Of a stretch of DNA of 64,000 nucleotides, positions 23,610 through 32,748 are shown one piece after another. The stretch spans positions 19,009 through 83,008 of the forward strand of contig CAZIXE010000008.1 of NCBI GenBank assembly GCA_964543235.1, read 5' to 3'. The translations under genes and the position numbers were made by a program. Each line of letters starts with the position of its first letter. Within the stretch, counting starts at the first letter, position 1. This DNA is from JANMMJ01 sp964543235 (lineage in GTDB: Bacteria; Pseudomonadota; Alphaproteobacteria; Rhizobiales; Aestuariivirgaceae). The notes beneath the pieces were generated by a model, which was given only the letters and a program-made list of their open reading frames with translations, was not told the origin of the DNA and did not search any database.

Positions 23610-24903
23610 CAAGGCTCTCGTCGTCACCCTCGGCCATGACCCGGATCAGCGGCTCGGTGCCCGACGGACGGATGACCAGGCGGCCCTTCTGGCCAAGCTT
23701 CTCCCTGGCGCCCTCGATTGCCTGCACGACGCCATTGTCCTCGAGCGGTTTTCCGGCCTTGTAACGCACATTCTTGAGCACCTGCGGCACGGGCTCGAAC
23801 TGGTGACAGACCTGGCTGACCGGCCTGCCGGTCCGTACCACCTCTGCCATCACCTGCAGCGCCGCGATGAGCCCGTCGCCGGTTGTCGAGAAATCCGATA
23901 GCACAATGTGGCCCGATTGTTCGCCGCCGACATTGAAGCCATGCCCGCGCATGTGTTCCACCACATAGCGGTCGCCGACCTTGGTTCTGACCAGCGTCAG
24001 TCCCTTCGCCGCCAGATGCCGCTCAAGGCCGAGATTCGACATGATGGTGGCCACCAGGCCGCCACCCTGCAACTGGCCCTTCTCCGCCCAGGACGTGGCA
24101 ATCAGCGCCATGAGCTGGTCGCCGTCGATGACCGTACCGCGTTCATCCGCGATGATCACCCGGTCGGCATCACCGTCGAGCGCGATGCCGATGTCGGCGC
24201 GCATTTCGCGTACCTTCTCACACATGGCCTGCGGCGCCGTGGAGCCGCACTTGTCATTGATGTTGAAGCCGTCCGGATCATCACCGATGGTAATGACTTC
24301 AGCGCCGAGTTCCCAGAGTGCCGTCGGCGCGACTTTGTAAGCCGCACCGTTGGCGGTATCGACCACCACCCTGAGACCTTCGAGATTGAGTTCCTTCGGA
24401 AAGGTATGCTTGGCGAATTCGATATAGCGTGCCTGGGCGTCCTCGATGCGCTTGGCCCGGCCGAGTTCGCTGGCTGCCGCCAGCTTTGACGACACCCCCT
24501 GATCCACCAGATTCTCGATGGCGGCTTCCTGTTCATCCGAAAGTTTGAAGCCGTCGGGCCCGAACAGCTTGATGCCATTGTCGGCAAAGGGGTTGTGCGA
24601 GGCCGAGATCATGACCCCGAGATCGGCCCTCAGCGAGCGTGTCAGCATGGCAACGGCGGGCGTCGGCAATGGCCCAAAAAGAAACACGTCCATGCCGGTC
24701 GACAGGAAGCCGGCGGTCATGGCCTGTTCCAGCATGTAGCCTGAAAGCCTTGTGTCCTTGCCGATCACCACCCGCGGCCGGTGGCTGCCGCGGGAGTAGA
24801 GGCTGCCCGCCGCCATGCCGACCTTGAGCACCGTCTCCGCATCCATCGGCCATTTATTGGCCGATCCGCGGATGCCGTCGGTTCCGAAATACTTGTTTGC
24901 CAT
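23557..24903 (-). CDS. glmM: Phosphoglucosamine mutase
   Basis: GlmM interconverts glucosamine-6-phosphate and glucosamine-1-phosphate on the way to UDP-GlcNAc for peptidoglycan and lipopolysaccharide. The 448-aa product has the family N-terminus KYFGTDGIRG, the phosphoserine loop GVMISASHNPFADNGIK (Ser in SASHN), the metal loop DGDADR, the sugar loop GGEQSGHI, and the phosphate loop RPSGTEPLIRVM. Length is standard. In most alphaproteobacteria it follows folP/ftsH; here an orphan gene on the other strand lies between it and folP, so it likely has its own promoter. Its 3' end is overlapped for 53 bases by the second ftsH. Confidence 0.97.
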   Translation of the reverse strand: MANKYFGTDGIRGSANKWPMDAETVLKVGMAAGSLYSRGSHRPRVVIGKDTRLSGYMLEQAMTAGFLSTGMDVFLFGPLPTPAVAMLTRSLRADLGVMISASHNPFADNGIKLFGPDGFKLSDEQEAAIENLVDQGVSSKLAAASELGRAKRIEDAQARYIEFAKHTFPKELNLEGLRVVVDTANGAAYKVAPTALWELGAEVITIGDDPDGFNINDKCGSTAPQAMCEKVREMRADIGIALDGDADRVIIADERGTVIDGDQLMALIATSWAEKGQLQGGGLVATIMSNLGLERHLAAKGLTLVRTKVGDRYVVEHMRGHGFNVGGEQSGHIVLSDFSTTGDGLIAALQVMAEVVRTGRPVSQVCHQFEPVPQVLKNVRYKAGKPLEDNGVVQAIEGAREKLGQKGRLVIRPSGTEPLIRVMAEGDDESLVNALVDELCGVIAKAAA

Positions 24904-25053
24904 TAGTCACCCCGATAGCCAAAGGCACGTTTCGCTTAACTCTAAAACCCGCCCGATGCCCGATCAACGGCAGCATTTTCCCTTTACCCCTGTCGCGGCG
25001 TCGGCAGTTGCGCTATGGCTCGCAAATTCCGTGCCCAATTTTCCTGTAGCCGC

Positions 25054-25065
25054 CTCAAATTTGAG
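25054..25065. promoter_or_regulatory. Perfect 12-bp palindrome before the orphan gene
   Basis: CTCAAATTTGAG reads identically on both strands. It sits in an AT-rich stretch 88 bases upstream of the orphan gene start and about 150 bases upstream of glmM, so it could be an operator for either. The 249-base gap (24904-25152) shows no other structure I can support. Confidence 0.3.
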
Positions 25066-25152
25066 TTGAATAGGACTTCGTTCGACATGCTGGTTCATGC
25101 AAGGACTGGCGGGTTGATGTATTATCGCCACTCAGCTCTCTGGAGACTTCCG

Positions 25153-26037
25153 ATGGGCCGCCAGATCTCAGGGCGGGAGTCCGCCCGCGACACGCGTTTC
25201 ACGCGCCAGACCGTCCAGCGCCATTTGAGCCACCGCGACAAGGCGGCAGAGCACACCATGGTCCGCAATCGGCTCGTGGTAACGGTAGCAGCCTACGCCG
25301 CCGCGCTTAAACAGCGGCAGGGCGACCTCAAGCCTCAACTGATCAGGGAACACAAAGCGCGCTGGCAGAACTTCAGGGCCAGGCAGAGGGCGCGCGCCCA
25401 GGGTGATTACGAGCTGACCTGGGAACCGCAGCGCGGCTATGCCGTTACGGAAGCTGCCCATTTCCTGCCATGTTCAATCGATTACAACACCCGCGACTTC
25501 TCCGCTTTGGGCAGGGGCGCCCGCGAAACTGAACTGCTCCGCACCCCGTTTGCCGAGGTGCATGACTTGCATGCGGTGTTTAACGATGCCGATCAGGCAG
25601 CTGAGGACGCTGGCCTCCGAAAGGCATTTGAGGCCCTGCTTCGCCATGTTGTCGAATCGCAGGAAGCCGGTGCCGCTGTCGACTGTCAAACGATCATCAA
25701 CGCGTATCATCAGGTGTGGAAGCCCCAGGCCCTTGCCGCGTATCAAGCCGTTCTGGATGATTTGGAGACTTCGCGACGCAAGGAAGTCCTGCGCCGCCAA
25801 AATCTGGACCTGCATCATTTTACGGGCTTCAGCGAAGAGGACATGAGGCCGGACCGAGATGCCAGTTTCTACGACGACATGCACGAGATCGTCAGCATCT
25901 ATAAGGCCAAGACGGCGTCACAAAATCCCATCAATCTGCAGGCAACCGAGATTGACCGCCATGTCAGGGAGCTTCTGACTGCCAATAGCGAACCCCGCCG
26001 CCGTCTTTGGCCCAAGACCCTGGAACTCGCAAGGTAA
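25153..26037 (+). CDS. Orphan protein of unknown function
   Basis: I recognise no family in this 294-aa protein. It is rich in charged residues, largely helical in appearance, with an early basic segment (QTVQRHLSHRDKAAEHTMVRNR), a middle part containing SIDYNTRDFSALGRGARETELLRTP, and long amphipathic helices after residue 180. No membrane segment or signal peptide is visible. GGAGA lies eight bases before the ATG at 25153; in-frame ATGs further upstream are unsupported. It is on the plus strand between glmM and folP, both minus-strand genes that are usually adjacent, so it has been inserted into a conserved cluster. Phage or mobile origin is possible, but no integrase or repeats flank it. 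Its stop lies four bases from the folP stop. Confidence 0.65.
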   Translation: MGRQISGRESARDTRFTRQTVQRHLSHRDKAAEHTMVRNRLVVTVAAYAAALKQRQGDLKPQLIREHKARWQNFRARQRARAQGDYELTWEPQRGYAVTEAAHFLPCSIDYNTRDFSALGRGARETELLRTPFAEVHDLHAVFNDADQAAEDAGLRKAFEALLRHVVESQEAGAAVDCQTIINAYHQVWKPQALAAYQAVLDDLETSRRKEVLRRQNLDLHHFTGFSEEDMRPDRDASFYDDMHEIVSIYKAKTASQNPINLQATEIDRHVRELLTANSEPRRRLWPKTLELAR

Positions 26038-26041
26038 TCGG

Positions 26042-27100
26042 TTAAGTCACCATCATCCGCGGATCGGCTGCCGCCATGGCCACGGCAAGTCCCTGCCGTG
26101 TAGGCTTCACGTCGTGCACCCGCAGGATCTGTGCCCCGTTGAGGGCGCAATGGACGGCGCCGCTCACCGATCCGAAAATGCGCTTTCGGGGCTCTGATTC
26201 CCCGGTCAGCGCCCCCGTGAACCCCTTGCGCGACAACCCCACCAGCACTGGCACGCCAAGCCCATGGAACAGGGTCAGCTGCTGCAACAGTTCGACATTG
26301 TGCATCGAGGTCTTGCCGAAACCGATACCGGGATCGATCACCAGCCGCGACCGTTCGATGCCGGCAGCCACGCAGGCATCGACCCGGGCTTCAAGGGCAT
26401 CATAGACGTCGAGGGCGACATCCTCATAGATCGGGTTGAGCTGCATGGTTTCGGGCGTTCCCTGCGCATGCATCAGCACCACCGGCAGACCGAGCCGCGC
26501 CGCCGTGGCGACACTTGCCGGGCTGTAGCCCAGCGCCGAAACATCGTTGATGATCGAAGCCCGTGCCAGTGCAGCCGCCTCCATCACCTCGGGCTTGCGG
26601 GTATCGATGGACACGAGTGCGCCCGCCCGATTGAGTCCCTCGACCACCGGAATGGTGCGCCGCAATTCTTCCTCAACAGAGACACCGGTGGAGCCGGGCC
26701 GTGTCGACTCGCCGCCGACATCGAGAATATGCGCCCCCTCCTGGAGCAGCATCTTGCCATGGGCGATGGCCTCGGCAGTTTCATCGAAGAGCCCGCCATC
26801 CGAGAAACTGTCCGGCGTCACATTGACGATCCCCATGATTCGCGGCCGTTCCAGCGCCATGCCGGCCAGCGGCGCCCGCGCTGCTTCAAAGGCAGCCAGC
26901 GGCAGGCCAAGTGCCAGCGCCTCGCGATAGGCGACCGTCCGCCGCCTGACCGCGGCCGTCCGCCGTTCGATGATCTCGATGAGGGTAAACGCCGCGAAGT
27001 CGCTCCCGGCCAGGCGTCCGGCTATGCCCTCGGCCACCGCCCGAGACGCATCGGGCCCCCACAGGAGCCCGAGCGGTCTGTAGTATTCCTTCGTGGCCAT
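26042..27100 (-). CDS. folP: Dihydropteroate synthase
   Basis: FolP condenses p-aminobenzoate with hydroxymethyl-dihydropterin diphosphate to dihydropteroate, the step blocked by sulfonamides. The 352-aa protein has about 85 extra N-terminal residues, as in other rhizobial DHPS, and then the full TIM-barrel signatures: RIMGIVNVTPDSFSDGG, DVGGESTRPGS, IDTRKPEVM, INDVSA, and the late VLVGLSRKGFTG loop. Active-site residues look normal. It lies nine bases downstream of ftsH and belongs to the same operon (tol-pal-cpoB-tilS-ftsH-folP). Confidence 0.95.
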   Translation of the reverse strand: MATKEYYRPLGLLWGPDASRAVAEGIAGRLAGSDFAAFTLIEIIERRTAAVRRRTVAYREALALGLPLAAFEAARAPLAGMALERPRIMGIVNVTPDSFSDGGLFDETAEAIAHGKMLLQEGAHILDVGGESTRPGSTGVSVEEELRRTIPVVEGLNRAGALVSIDTRKPEVMEAAALARASIINDVSALGYSPASVATAARLGLPVVLMHAQGTPETMQLNPIYEDVALDVYDALEARVDACVAAGIERSRLVIDPGIGFGKTSMHNVELLQQLTLFHGLGVPVLVGLSRKGFTGALTGESEPRKRIFGSVSGAVHCALNGAQILRVHDVKPTRQGLAVAMAAADPRMMVT

Positions 27101-27109
27101 CGGCCGGCG

Positions 27110-29044
27110 TCAGGCTTGCGGCTGCGGCTCCATATCGCCGGCAGGTCCGCGGCCGCGCTTGGCACCGCCCGCGGTCGGCACCGAAGAGGTGGGCTTGTGC
27201 GGTTTGCTCTTTTCCCCCGGCTCCTCGCGGGAAATCTTCTCGCCGCGCAGCAGTCTTTCCACTTCCTCTCCCGTCAGCGTCTCGTATTCAAGCAACGCAG
27301 CCGCGAGCGAATGAAGGTCGTTCTTGCGCTTGTTGAGAATCCTCTTGGCCGTCGCTTCACCCTCGGTGATGAGCTTGCGCACTTCCTCGTCGATCAGCTT
27401 GGCAGTTTCGTCCGAAAGGTTCTTGGACTGGGTGATCGAATGGCCGAGGAACACTTCTTGTTCATTGCCGTTGTAGCGCACCCGCCCCAGCTTGTCGGAC
27501 ATGCCCCATTCGGTGACCATGGCGCGTGCCAGTTGCGTGGCCATCTGGATGTCGCCCGTCGCACCATTGGTGACGTTCTTCTCGCCGCCCAGGATGAGCT
27601 CGGCCTCGCGCCCGCCGAACAGCACCGCCAGCCGCGCCTCGCACCACTGGCGGGTTCGCGAGTGACGGTCGCCCTCCGGCAGATTCATGGTAACGCCAAG
27701 CGCCCGGCCGCGCGGGATGATGGTGACCTTGTGCAGGGGATCATAGGGAACCGACAGGCCGACGATGGCGTGCCCCGCCTCGTGATAGGCGGTGTTGCGG
27801 CGTTCTTCTTCGCTCATCACCATGGAGCGGCGCTCCGCGCCCATCATCACCTTGTCCTTGGCGTCCTCGAATTCCTGCTGGGTAACGATCCGCTTGTTGC
27901 GCCGCGCCGCCAGCAGTGCTGCCTCGTTCACCAGATTGGCGAGGTCGGCCCCCGAGAAGCCGGGGGTCCCGCGGGCAATGGTCCGGGCGTCGATATCGGG
28001 AGCCAGCGGCACATTGCGCATGTGGACCTTGAGGATCTGTTCGCGTCCCGAAACATCCGGATTGGGCACCACGATCTGCCTGTCGAAACGGCCAGGCCGC
28101 AGCAGCGCCGGATCGAGCACATCGGGGCGGTTGGTCGCGGCTATGAGGATTACCCCTTCATTGGCCTCGAAACCGTCCATCTCGACCAGGAGCTGGTTCA
28201 GCGTCTGCTCGCGTTCGTCATTGCCGCCGCCGAGGCCGGCGCCACGATGGCGGCCGACCGCATCGATTTCGTCAATGAAGATGATGCAGGGCGCATTCTT
28301 CTTGGCCTGCTCGAACATGTCGCGTACCCGCGATGCGCCGACGCCGACAAACATCTCGACGAAATCCGAGCCCGAAATGGTGAAGAACGGGACGTTGGCT
28401 TCACCCGCAATGGCCCGCGCCAGCAGTGTCTTGCCGGTGCCGGGCGGCCCGACCAGTAGCGCGCCCTTCGGGATCTTGCCGCCGAGCCGCTGGAATTTGT
28501 GCGGGTCTTTGAGGAAGTCGACGATTTCGACAAGGTCCTCCTTCGCTTCTTCGACGCCCGCCACGTCCTCGAAGGTGACACGGCCGTGTTTCTCGGTGAG
28601 CAGCTTCGCCTTCGACTTGCCGAAGCCCATGGCCTTGCCGCTGCCACTCTGCATCTGACGGATGAAGAATATCCACACACCGATGAGGGCAATGGTCGGC
28701 AGCCAGTAGAACAGCGCGTTGGTGAGGAACGAGTCGCTTTGCCCCGGCTGGAAATTGGTGATGACGCGATTCTCTTCGAGCGTCTTGAGCTGTGCCTCGG
28801 TGATAGGTCCGAAGGTGCGCACCGTCTTTCCGTCGGACAGTGTCGCCTGGATGACCTGGCTGATGCCGGCGTTGTCGGAATATGTCACCGCCTTGACATC
28901 GCCGGTCTTGAGTTTGGCAACGAATTCCGAGTAGCTGATTTCCGTTGCACCGGTCCGTGTCACCTGGCCCTGGAACAGGCTGAACAGGGCGAACAGCAGC
29001 ATCGCGATGACAATCCAGACGGCGAAATTACGGAAATTGTTCAC
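27110..29044 (-). CDS. ftsH: Canonical FtsH ATP-dependent zinc metalloprotease
   Basis: FtsH is the essential hexameric membrane protease that removes misassembled membrane proteins and controls LpxC or RpoH levels in many proteobacteria. In this 644-aa copy, helices near 6-24 and 110-129 anchor it; Walker A is GPPGTGKT at 199-206, Walker B is IIFIDEIDAVG, the second region of homology is ATNRPDVLDPALLRPGRFDRQ, and the zinc site is HEAGH at 421-425. The C-terminal 60 residues are a charged, flexible tail. Order tilS-ftsH-folP is conserved in alphaproteobacteria. Because rpoH is in the same window, FtsH-mediated control of sigma-32 is a reasonable guess, not shown here. Confidence 0.97.
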   Translation of the reverse strand: MNNFRNFAVWIVIAMLLFALFSLFQGQVTRTGATEISYSEFVAKLKTGDVKAVTYSDNAGISQVIQATLSDGKTVRTFGPITEAQLKTLEENRVITNFQPGQSDSFLTNALFYWLPTIALIGVWIFFIRQMQSGSGKAMGFGKSKAKLLTEKHGRVTFEDVAGVEEAKEDLVEIVDFLKDPHKFQRLGGKIPKGALLVGPPGTGKTLLARAIAGEANVPFFTISGSDFVEMFVGVGASRVRDMFEQAKKNAPCIIFIDEIDAVGRHRGAGLGGGNDEREQTLNQLLVEMDGFEANEGVILIAATNRPDVLDPALLRPGRFDRQIVVPNPDVSGREQILKVHMRNVPLAPDIDARTIARGTPGFSGADLANLVNEAALLAARRNKRIVTQQEFEDAKDKVMMGAERRSMVMSEEERRNTAYHEAGHAIVGLSVPYDPLHKVTIIPRGRALGVTMNLPEGDRHSRTRQWCEARLAVLFGGREAELILGGEKNVTNGATGDIQMATQLARAMVTEWGMSDKLGRVRYNGNEQEVFLGHSITQSKNLSDETAKLIDEEVRKLITEGEATAKRILNKRKNDLHSLAAALLEYETLTGEEVERLLRGEKISREEPGEKSKPHKPTSSVPTAGGAKRGRGPAGDMEPQPQA

Positions 29045-29141
29045 TTAGTCCTCTGCTCCCAATAGGCCTCGACCCAAACTTGCACTATAACATAGGCAGC
29101 CCCGCCTGCCTTGCCAAGCACGGCTTAAGCCTAAACAAAGG

Positions 29142-30395
29142 TTAGCGCAAGAAACGCGCCGAAACCCCCGCCTCCCTGCAGGCCTGCCCGCTATGCGGCA
29201 GGCAGACCGGAACGTCACCATCACAGATTGCAGGCAGGCCGGCCTGGACAAAGCCGGGCAGCAGCCGGTTGCGGACGATGCCGGACAGCGCCCGGACCGG
29301 TCGCACATTGAGCCCCTGGCGCCCCTCCGGTGTACGAATGTCCCAGCGCCCGTCCCACAGGAGCTGCCCGTCGACCGGCACCGGCGCCAGCGGAATCCGT
29401 CCGGGTTCGCGGCCAAGCAGGAACTCCCGGACCCGCATCGCAATTTCGCACCCGGCCAGCGTGGTTCGCTTTTGCACCGTGTCGCTGCGGGTAAACCAGG
29501 TTTCGAGCCGTTCAAGTCCAGACAGCGCCGCCCTGGGGCCAGGCCCATAAATCAGAATGAGGTGGTCAAGGACCCGGATTCGCAACTCGGTCGGCAATGC
29601 GCCAAAAGCCCCGCGCGGGACCCGGCAATATCCCTCCGGCCGGCGATCCACATGTGCCGCGATGAAATCCTCGCAAACGGCATTGAGCGCCTGATCGGCC
29701 CGCCGCGCCCGGAAGGCCGTCTCTTCGAGCGCTGCCGGAGTGATTCCGATGCCGGCGAGCGCCGGCAGGGCCTTGCGCACCCTGATGCGCTCGAACTGCA
29801 AATCCTCGTTGCTCGGATCATCGATCCAGAAAATGCCGCGCGCGCCGAGGAACGTCCTGAGCCGCTCCCGTGTGAGGTGCAGCAGCGGCCGATACAGCAG
29901 CACGCCATCAAGCTCGCGCTGCACTGGCATGCCGGCCAGCCCCTCGATGCCCGTGCCCCGTGCCAGCCGCATGAGCATGGTTTCAGCCTGATCCTCCACC
30001 GTGTGGGCGGTGACCAGCACACCTGCGCCTTGGCTCCTGCACCATCCGGCCATCAGCTGATAGCGGGCCTTCCGCGCCGTCTCCTGCAGCCGCGCGGCGG
30101 GCTTCTCGCCCTCCCAGTGCAGCAGCACATGGGCAAGCCCGAGTCCGGCTGCCTGCCGGGCCACTGTCTCTGCCTCCGCGCGTGAGCCTTTCCGCAGTCC
30201 GTGGTCGACCGTCAGAACCGTGATCCTCGGCGCCGGGCGGTTGCTCCGCCACGCCTGCGCCAACACCATGAGCGCGGTAGAATCGGACCCGCCGGAGACT
30301 GCAAGGGCGACATGTTCCGCATCCGCAATGGCGCGGAAGAGGTGATTTAACTCGTCCTGTGAAAATACCCCGGGCGGCGGCTCAGCAGCCGGCAC
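29142..30395 (-). CDS. tilS: tRNA(Ile)-lysidine synthetase
   Basis: TilS attaches lysine to C34 of the CAU-anticodon tRNA-Ile using ATP, changing its codon from AUG to AUA and its identity from Met to Ile; it is essential. The 417-aa protein has the N-type ATP pyrophosphatase P-loop SGGSDS at 34-39, the GVLVTAHTVEDQAETMLMRLARGTG block, and YRPLLHLTRERLRTFL. The start is GTG at 30395, which lies inside the end of cpoB (14-base overlap), so translation may be coupled. Downstream 97 bases lead to ftsH. Confidence 0.93.
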   Translation of the reverse strand: MPAAEPPPGVFSQDELNHLFRAIADAEHVALAVSGGSDSTALMVLAQAWRSNRPAPRITVLTVDHGLRKGSRAEAETVARQAAGLGLAHVLLHWEGEKPAARLQETARKARYQLMAGWCRSQGAGVLVTAHTVEDQAETMLMRLARGTGIEGLAGMPVQRELDGVLLYRPLLHLTRERLRTFLGARGIFWIDDPSNEDLQFERIRVRKALPALAGIGITPAALEETAFRARRADQALNAVCEDFIAAHVDRRPEGYCRVPRGAFGALPTELRIRVLDHLILIYGPGPRAALSGLERLETWFTRSDTVQKRTTLAGCEIAMRVREFLLGREPGRIPLAPVPVDGQLLWDGRWDIRTPEGRQGLNVRPVRALSGIVRNRLLPGFVQAGLPAICDGDVPVCLPHSGQACREAGVSARFLR

Positions 30396-31296
30396 GCTTG
30401 AACTCGTTTTGGGCGCGCTTGCGCGCTTCCGTGGACTTCGGGTATTTCTCGCTCACCGCACCGAAAGCCGCGCAGGCCTGTTCATTCTGTCCGAGGCGTT
30501 TCAGCGACAGGCCGAGCTTGAAGAGACTGTCGGCGGCCTTCCGGCTCTTCGGGAATTCCTGGTAGCCGGTCAGGAACGACTGCGCAGCCGCCTTGTAGTC
30601 GCCCTGGACATAGTAGGTCTCCCCCAGCCAGTACTGGGCATTGCCGGCCAGGCTGTGATCGCGGTGCCGGTTGATGAAGGTCTGGAACCCCGCTTCGGCA
30701 TCGGCAAACTGCCGCCGCAACAGGCTCTCGTAGGAACGCTCATAGAGCGCCTCGGGCGAATTGAGATCGGCATCCTGCTGCACGGCCACGGGCTGTGTCT
30801 CGGTGACCGTCTGGCCGCCCGGCGCGACCAGTACCTGGCCTTCGAAGTCGCTTCCGGCCGAGCCGGAGCCCTTGAGCGTTCCAAGAATCTGCGGTCCCGG
30901 CGCCTTTTGCAGAGCCACCTGCTGTTCGTTGCCATTCTCGTCGATGATCGTGGTGACCAGGTTCTGATTGTCTTCGATCTGCTCGATTCCCTGGTCCGGC
31001 ACACCGGTCTGAACCTGGGGCAGCTCGGCAGACTGGATGGTCTCTTCCCCGAGCGGCGCCACCGGCTCGGCCGCCGAAGCCTTTTTGCGCGCCTGCGGCT
31101 GCGCCCCGATGGCCCCCTTCAACTGCTGCACCTCGAAGGTGAGCTGTTCAACCTGGCCGACAAGCTGCCGGATCTGGTCCTCGAGCTGGTTCATGCGGAC
31201 ATTGATCTGTGCCGCCGACTGCGCAGCCGCGGGGAGTGCCGGGGCAGCCGTGGCAAGCAGGGCTGCCGCAAACAGGTAGGTGATCTTGGATTTCAT
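30382..31296 (-). CDS. cpoB: Cell division coordinator CpoB (YbgF)
   Basis: CpoB is a periplasmic partner of the Tol-Pal complex that coordinates outer-membrane constriction with peptidoglycan synthesis. The 304-aa protein has a signal peptide (KITYLFAAALLATAAPALPAAAQ), a short coiled-coil trimerisation region (INVRMNQLEDQIRQLVGQVEQL), a variable linker, and a C-terminal TPR region (YERSYESLLRRQFADAEAGF, NAQYWLGETYYVQGDYKAAAQSF, SLFKLGLSLKRLGQNEQAC). The linker with ENGNEQQVALQ is longer than in E. coli, as in other alphas. The start is taken at 31296, where the signal peptide begins; upstream ATGs extend a non-conserved leader. It follows the two pal genes. Confidence 0.93.
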   Translation of the reverse strand: MKSKITYLFAAALLATAAPALPAAAQSAAQINVRMNQLEDQIRQLVGQVEQLTFEVQQLKGAIGAQPQARKKASAAEPVAPLGEETIQSAELPQVQTGVPDQGIEQIEDNQNLVTTIIDENGNEQQVALQKAPGPQILGTLKGSGSAGSDFEGQVLVAPGGQTVTETQPVAVQQDADLNSPEALYERSYESLLRRQFADAEAGFQTFINRHRDHSLAGNAQYWLGETYYVQGDYKAAAQSFLTGYQEFPKSRKAADSLFKLGLSLKRLGQNEQACAAFGAVSEKYPKSTEARKRAQNEFKRAGC

Positions 31297-31423
31297 TGTG
31301 CAGGACCGGTTAGTGACCGTCTTCATTCCACAAATTGGCGCCAAAGGCGGTGAAATTGCGGCTCTGATTGTGGCAATCTGAGGAATGCGACATGCTGTTG
31401 CCGGGGTGCAACAGTTATGCCAC

Positions 31424-31936
31424 TCAGCCAGGATTGGCCCCGCCCGTCACAACGGTCACCGCGCGCCGGTTCTGCGAGTAGCACTGCTCGGCATCGCACA
31501 ACGCCGCTGGCCGCTCCTTGCCGTACGCGATGGATGAGATGCGATTGCCGGCCACCCCGTTGGCAATCAGGAATTCCCGGGTAGCGGTGGCACGCCGCGC
31601 CGACAGAGCGATGTTGTATTCGCGCGTGCCACGCTCGTCGGCATGGCCTTCAACCTGCACGGTGACACCCTGGTACTGCTGCAGCCACTGCGCCTGCCGG
31701 CGCAACGTTTCCTGGGCTTCCGGCGTGAGGTTGGACTGGTCGACGATGAAATAGACCCGGTCGCCCACATTGGTCTCGAAATCGCGGACCGACCCCGGTG
31801 TCGCGGAGCCGATGCCGCCGCCGGTTCCTTCCTCGAGGTCGGGCGTGTTCTTCTTCGAGCAGGCTGCCAGTGCCAGCAGGCAGCATGCAACTACCGCAAC
31901 CCTTGTAATCTTCATGCTCGCCAGCCCACGCATCAT
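31424..31936 (-). CDS. pal: Peptidoglycan-associated lipoprotein Pal, copy 1
   Basis: Pal anchors the outer membrane to peptidoglycan and binds TolB. The 170-aa precursor has a lipobox (CLLALAAC, cysteine acylated) and an OmpA-type C-terminal domain with the peptidoglycan-binding signature NIALSARRATATREFLIANG, preceded by VEGHADERGTREY with the conserved aspartate and arginine. A direct tandem paralog lies 198 bases upstream (32135-32635), nearly identical through the OmpA domain. The start at 31936 aligns with that of the paralog; an ATG at 31915 is an alternative. It lies between pal copy 2 and cpoB in the Tol-Pal operon. Confidence 0.93.
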   Translation of the reverse strand: MMRGLASMKITRVAVVACCLLALAACSKKNTPDLEEGTGGGIGSATPGSVRDFETNVGDRVYFIVDQSNLTPEAQETLRRQAQWLQQYQGVTVQVEGHADERGTREYNIALSARRATATREFLIANGVAGNRISSIAYGKERPAALCDAEQCYSQNRRAVTVVTGGANPG

Positions 31937-32134
31937 CTCATCCCACTCCTGTCCACCGGCTCATCCGATGACCCGATCCCGCCGACCGTCCATGCAGCAG
32001 CGAACCCCATAACTGTGGCGGAACATGGTTAAGAAACCATCACCCGCCTGTGCAGCGCCGGGGCCCGCGCCACCTGAGCGGGTTTATGACAGTTCGACGG
32101 CGGCGATTTTGTGACCGCCAGCCGCCGCGCGAAG

Positions 32135-32635
32135 TCAGCTTGTCTTGGCGCCCGACGTGATCACTGTCACAGCGCGACGGTTCTGGGCGTAACACTGCTC
32201 GGCATCACACAGCGCCGCCGGACGCTCCTTGCCATAGGCAATGCTCGAGATCCGCGACGCCTCGATACCCTGTGCGATCAGGAACTCCCGGGTTGCCGTC
32301 GCCCGCCGCGCCGACAGGGCAATGTTGTATTCGCGCGTGCCGCGCTCATCGGCATGGCCTTCGATCTGCACCATGACACCCGGGTACTGCTGCAACCATT
32401 GTGCCTGCCGGCGCAGCGTCTCCTGGGCTTCCGGCGTCAGTGTCGACTGATCGACGATGAAATAGACCCGGTCACCGACCTCCTGCTGGAACTGCTCGGC
32501 CGATCCGGCCACGGCTCCCAGACCCGGGCCGGCATTGGCCTCGAGATCGGGCGTGGCCTTCTTCGAGCACGCCGCCAGAGCCAAAAAACAGCAACTCACC
32601 GCGGCAATCTTGAAACTCGCAACACGACGCAACAT
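32135..32635 (-). CDS. pal: Peptidoglycan-associated lipoprotein Pal, copy 2
   Basis: This 166-aa lipoprotein precursor parallels copy 1: lipobox FLALAAC near residue 22, a short linker, and an OmpA-type domain with VQIEGHADERGTREY and NIALSARRATATREFLI. From GDRVYFIVDQS to the C-terminus the two copies differ at few positions, while the linkers differ (DLEANAGPGLGAVAGSAEQFQQEV here, DLEEGTGGGIGSATPGSVRDFETNV in copy 1). As the copy next to tolB it is the positional equivalent of the usual single pal. Both copies have all conserved residues, so both could be functional. Confidence 0.92.
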   Translation of the reverse strand: MLRRVASFKIAAVSCCFLALAACSKKATPDLEANAGPGLGAVAGSAEQFQQEVGDRVYFIVDQSTLTPEAQETLRRQAQWLQQYPGVMVQIEGHADERGTREYNIALSARRATATREFLIAQGIEASRISSIAYGKERPAALCDAEQCYAQNRRAVTVITSGAKTS

Positions 32636-32748
32636 TCAACCCACTCCTTCGTACGTCATTGATGATATCGCAGCGCGATCCCCTCGCCTGCTGCCTGCCC
32701 GGGGCCCCCCGGCCCGCAATTCGTGATGTGCCACCCCGCGGCCTCCCA

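Noticed and set aside
26264..28459. 731-codon plus-strand frame across folP and ftsH
   Set aside because: It is antisense to two firmly identified genes; composition reflects codon bias of the opposite strand.
29121..29148. CTAA-N7-TTAG pattern between tilS and ftsH
   Set aside because: Two mismatches to the CtrA consensus; expected by chance.
32025..32040. ATGGTT-AAGA-AACCAT inverted repeat between the pal genes, containing a TTAACC half-site
   Set aside because: Only one CtrA half-site at correct spacing; arms are short and lie mid-operon, so no role can be supported.
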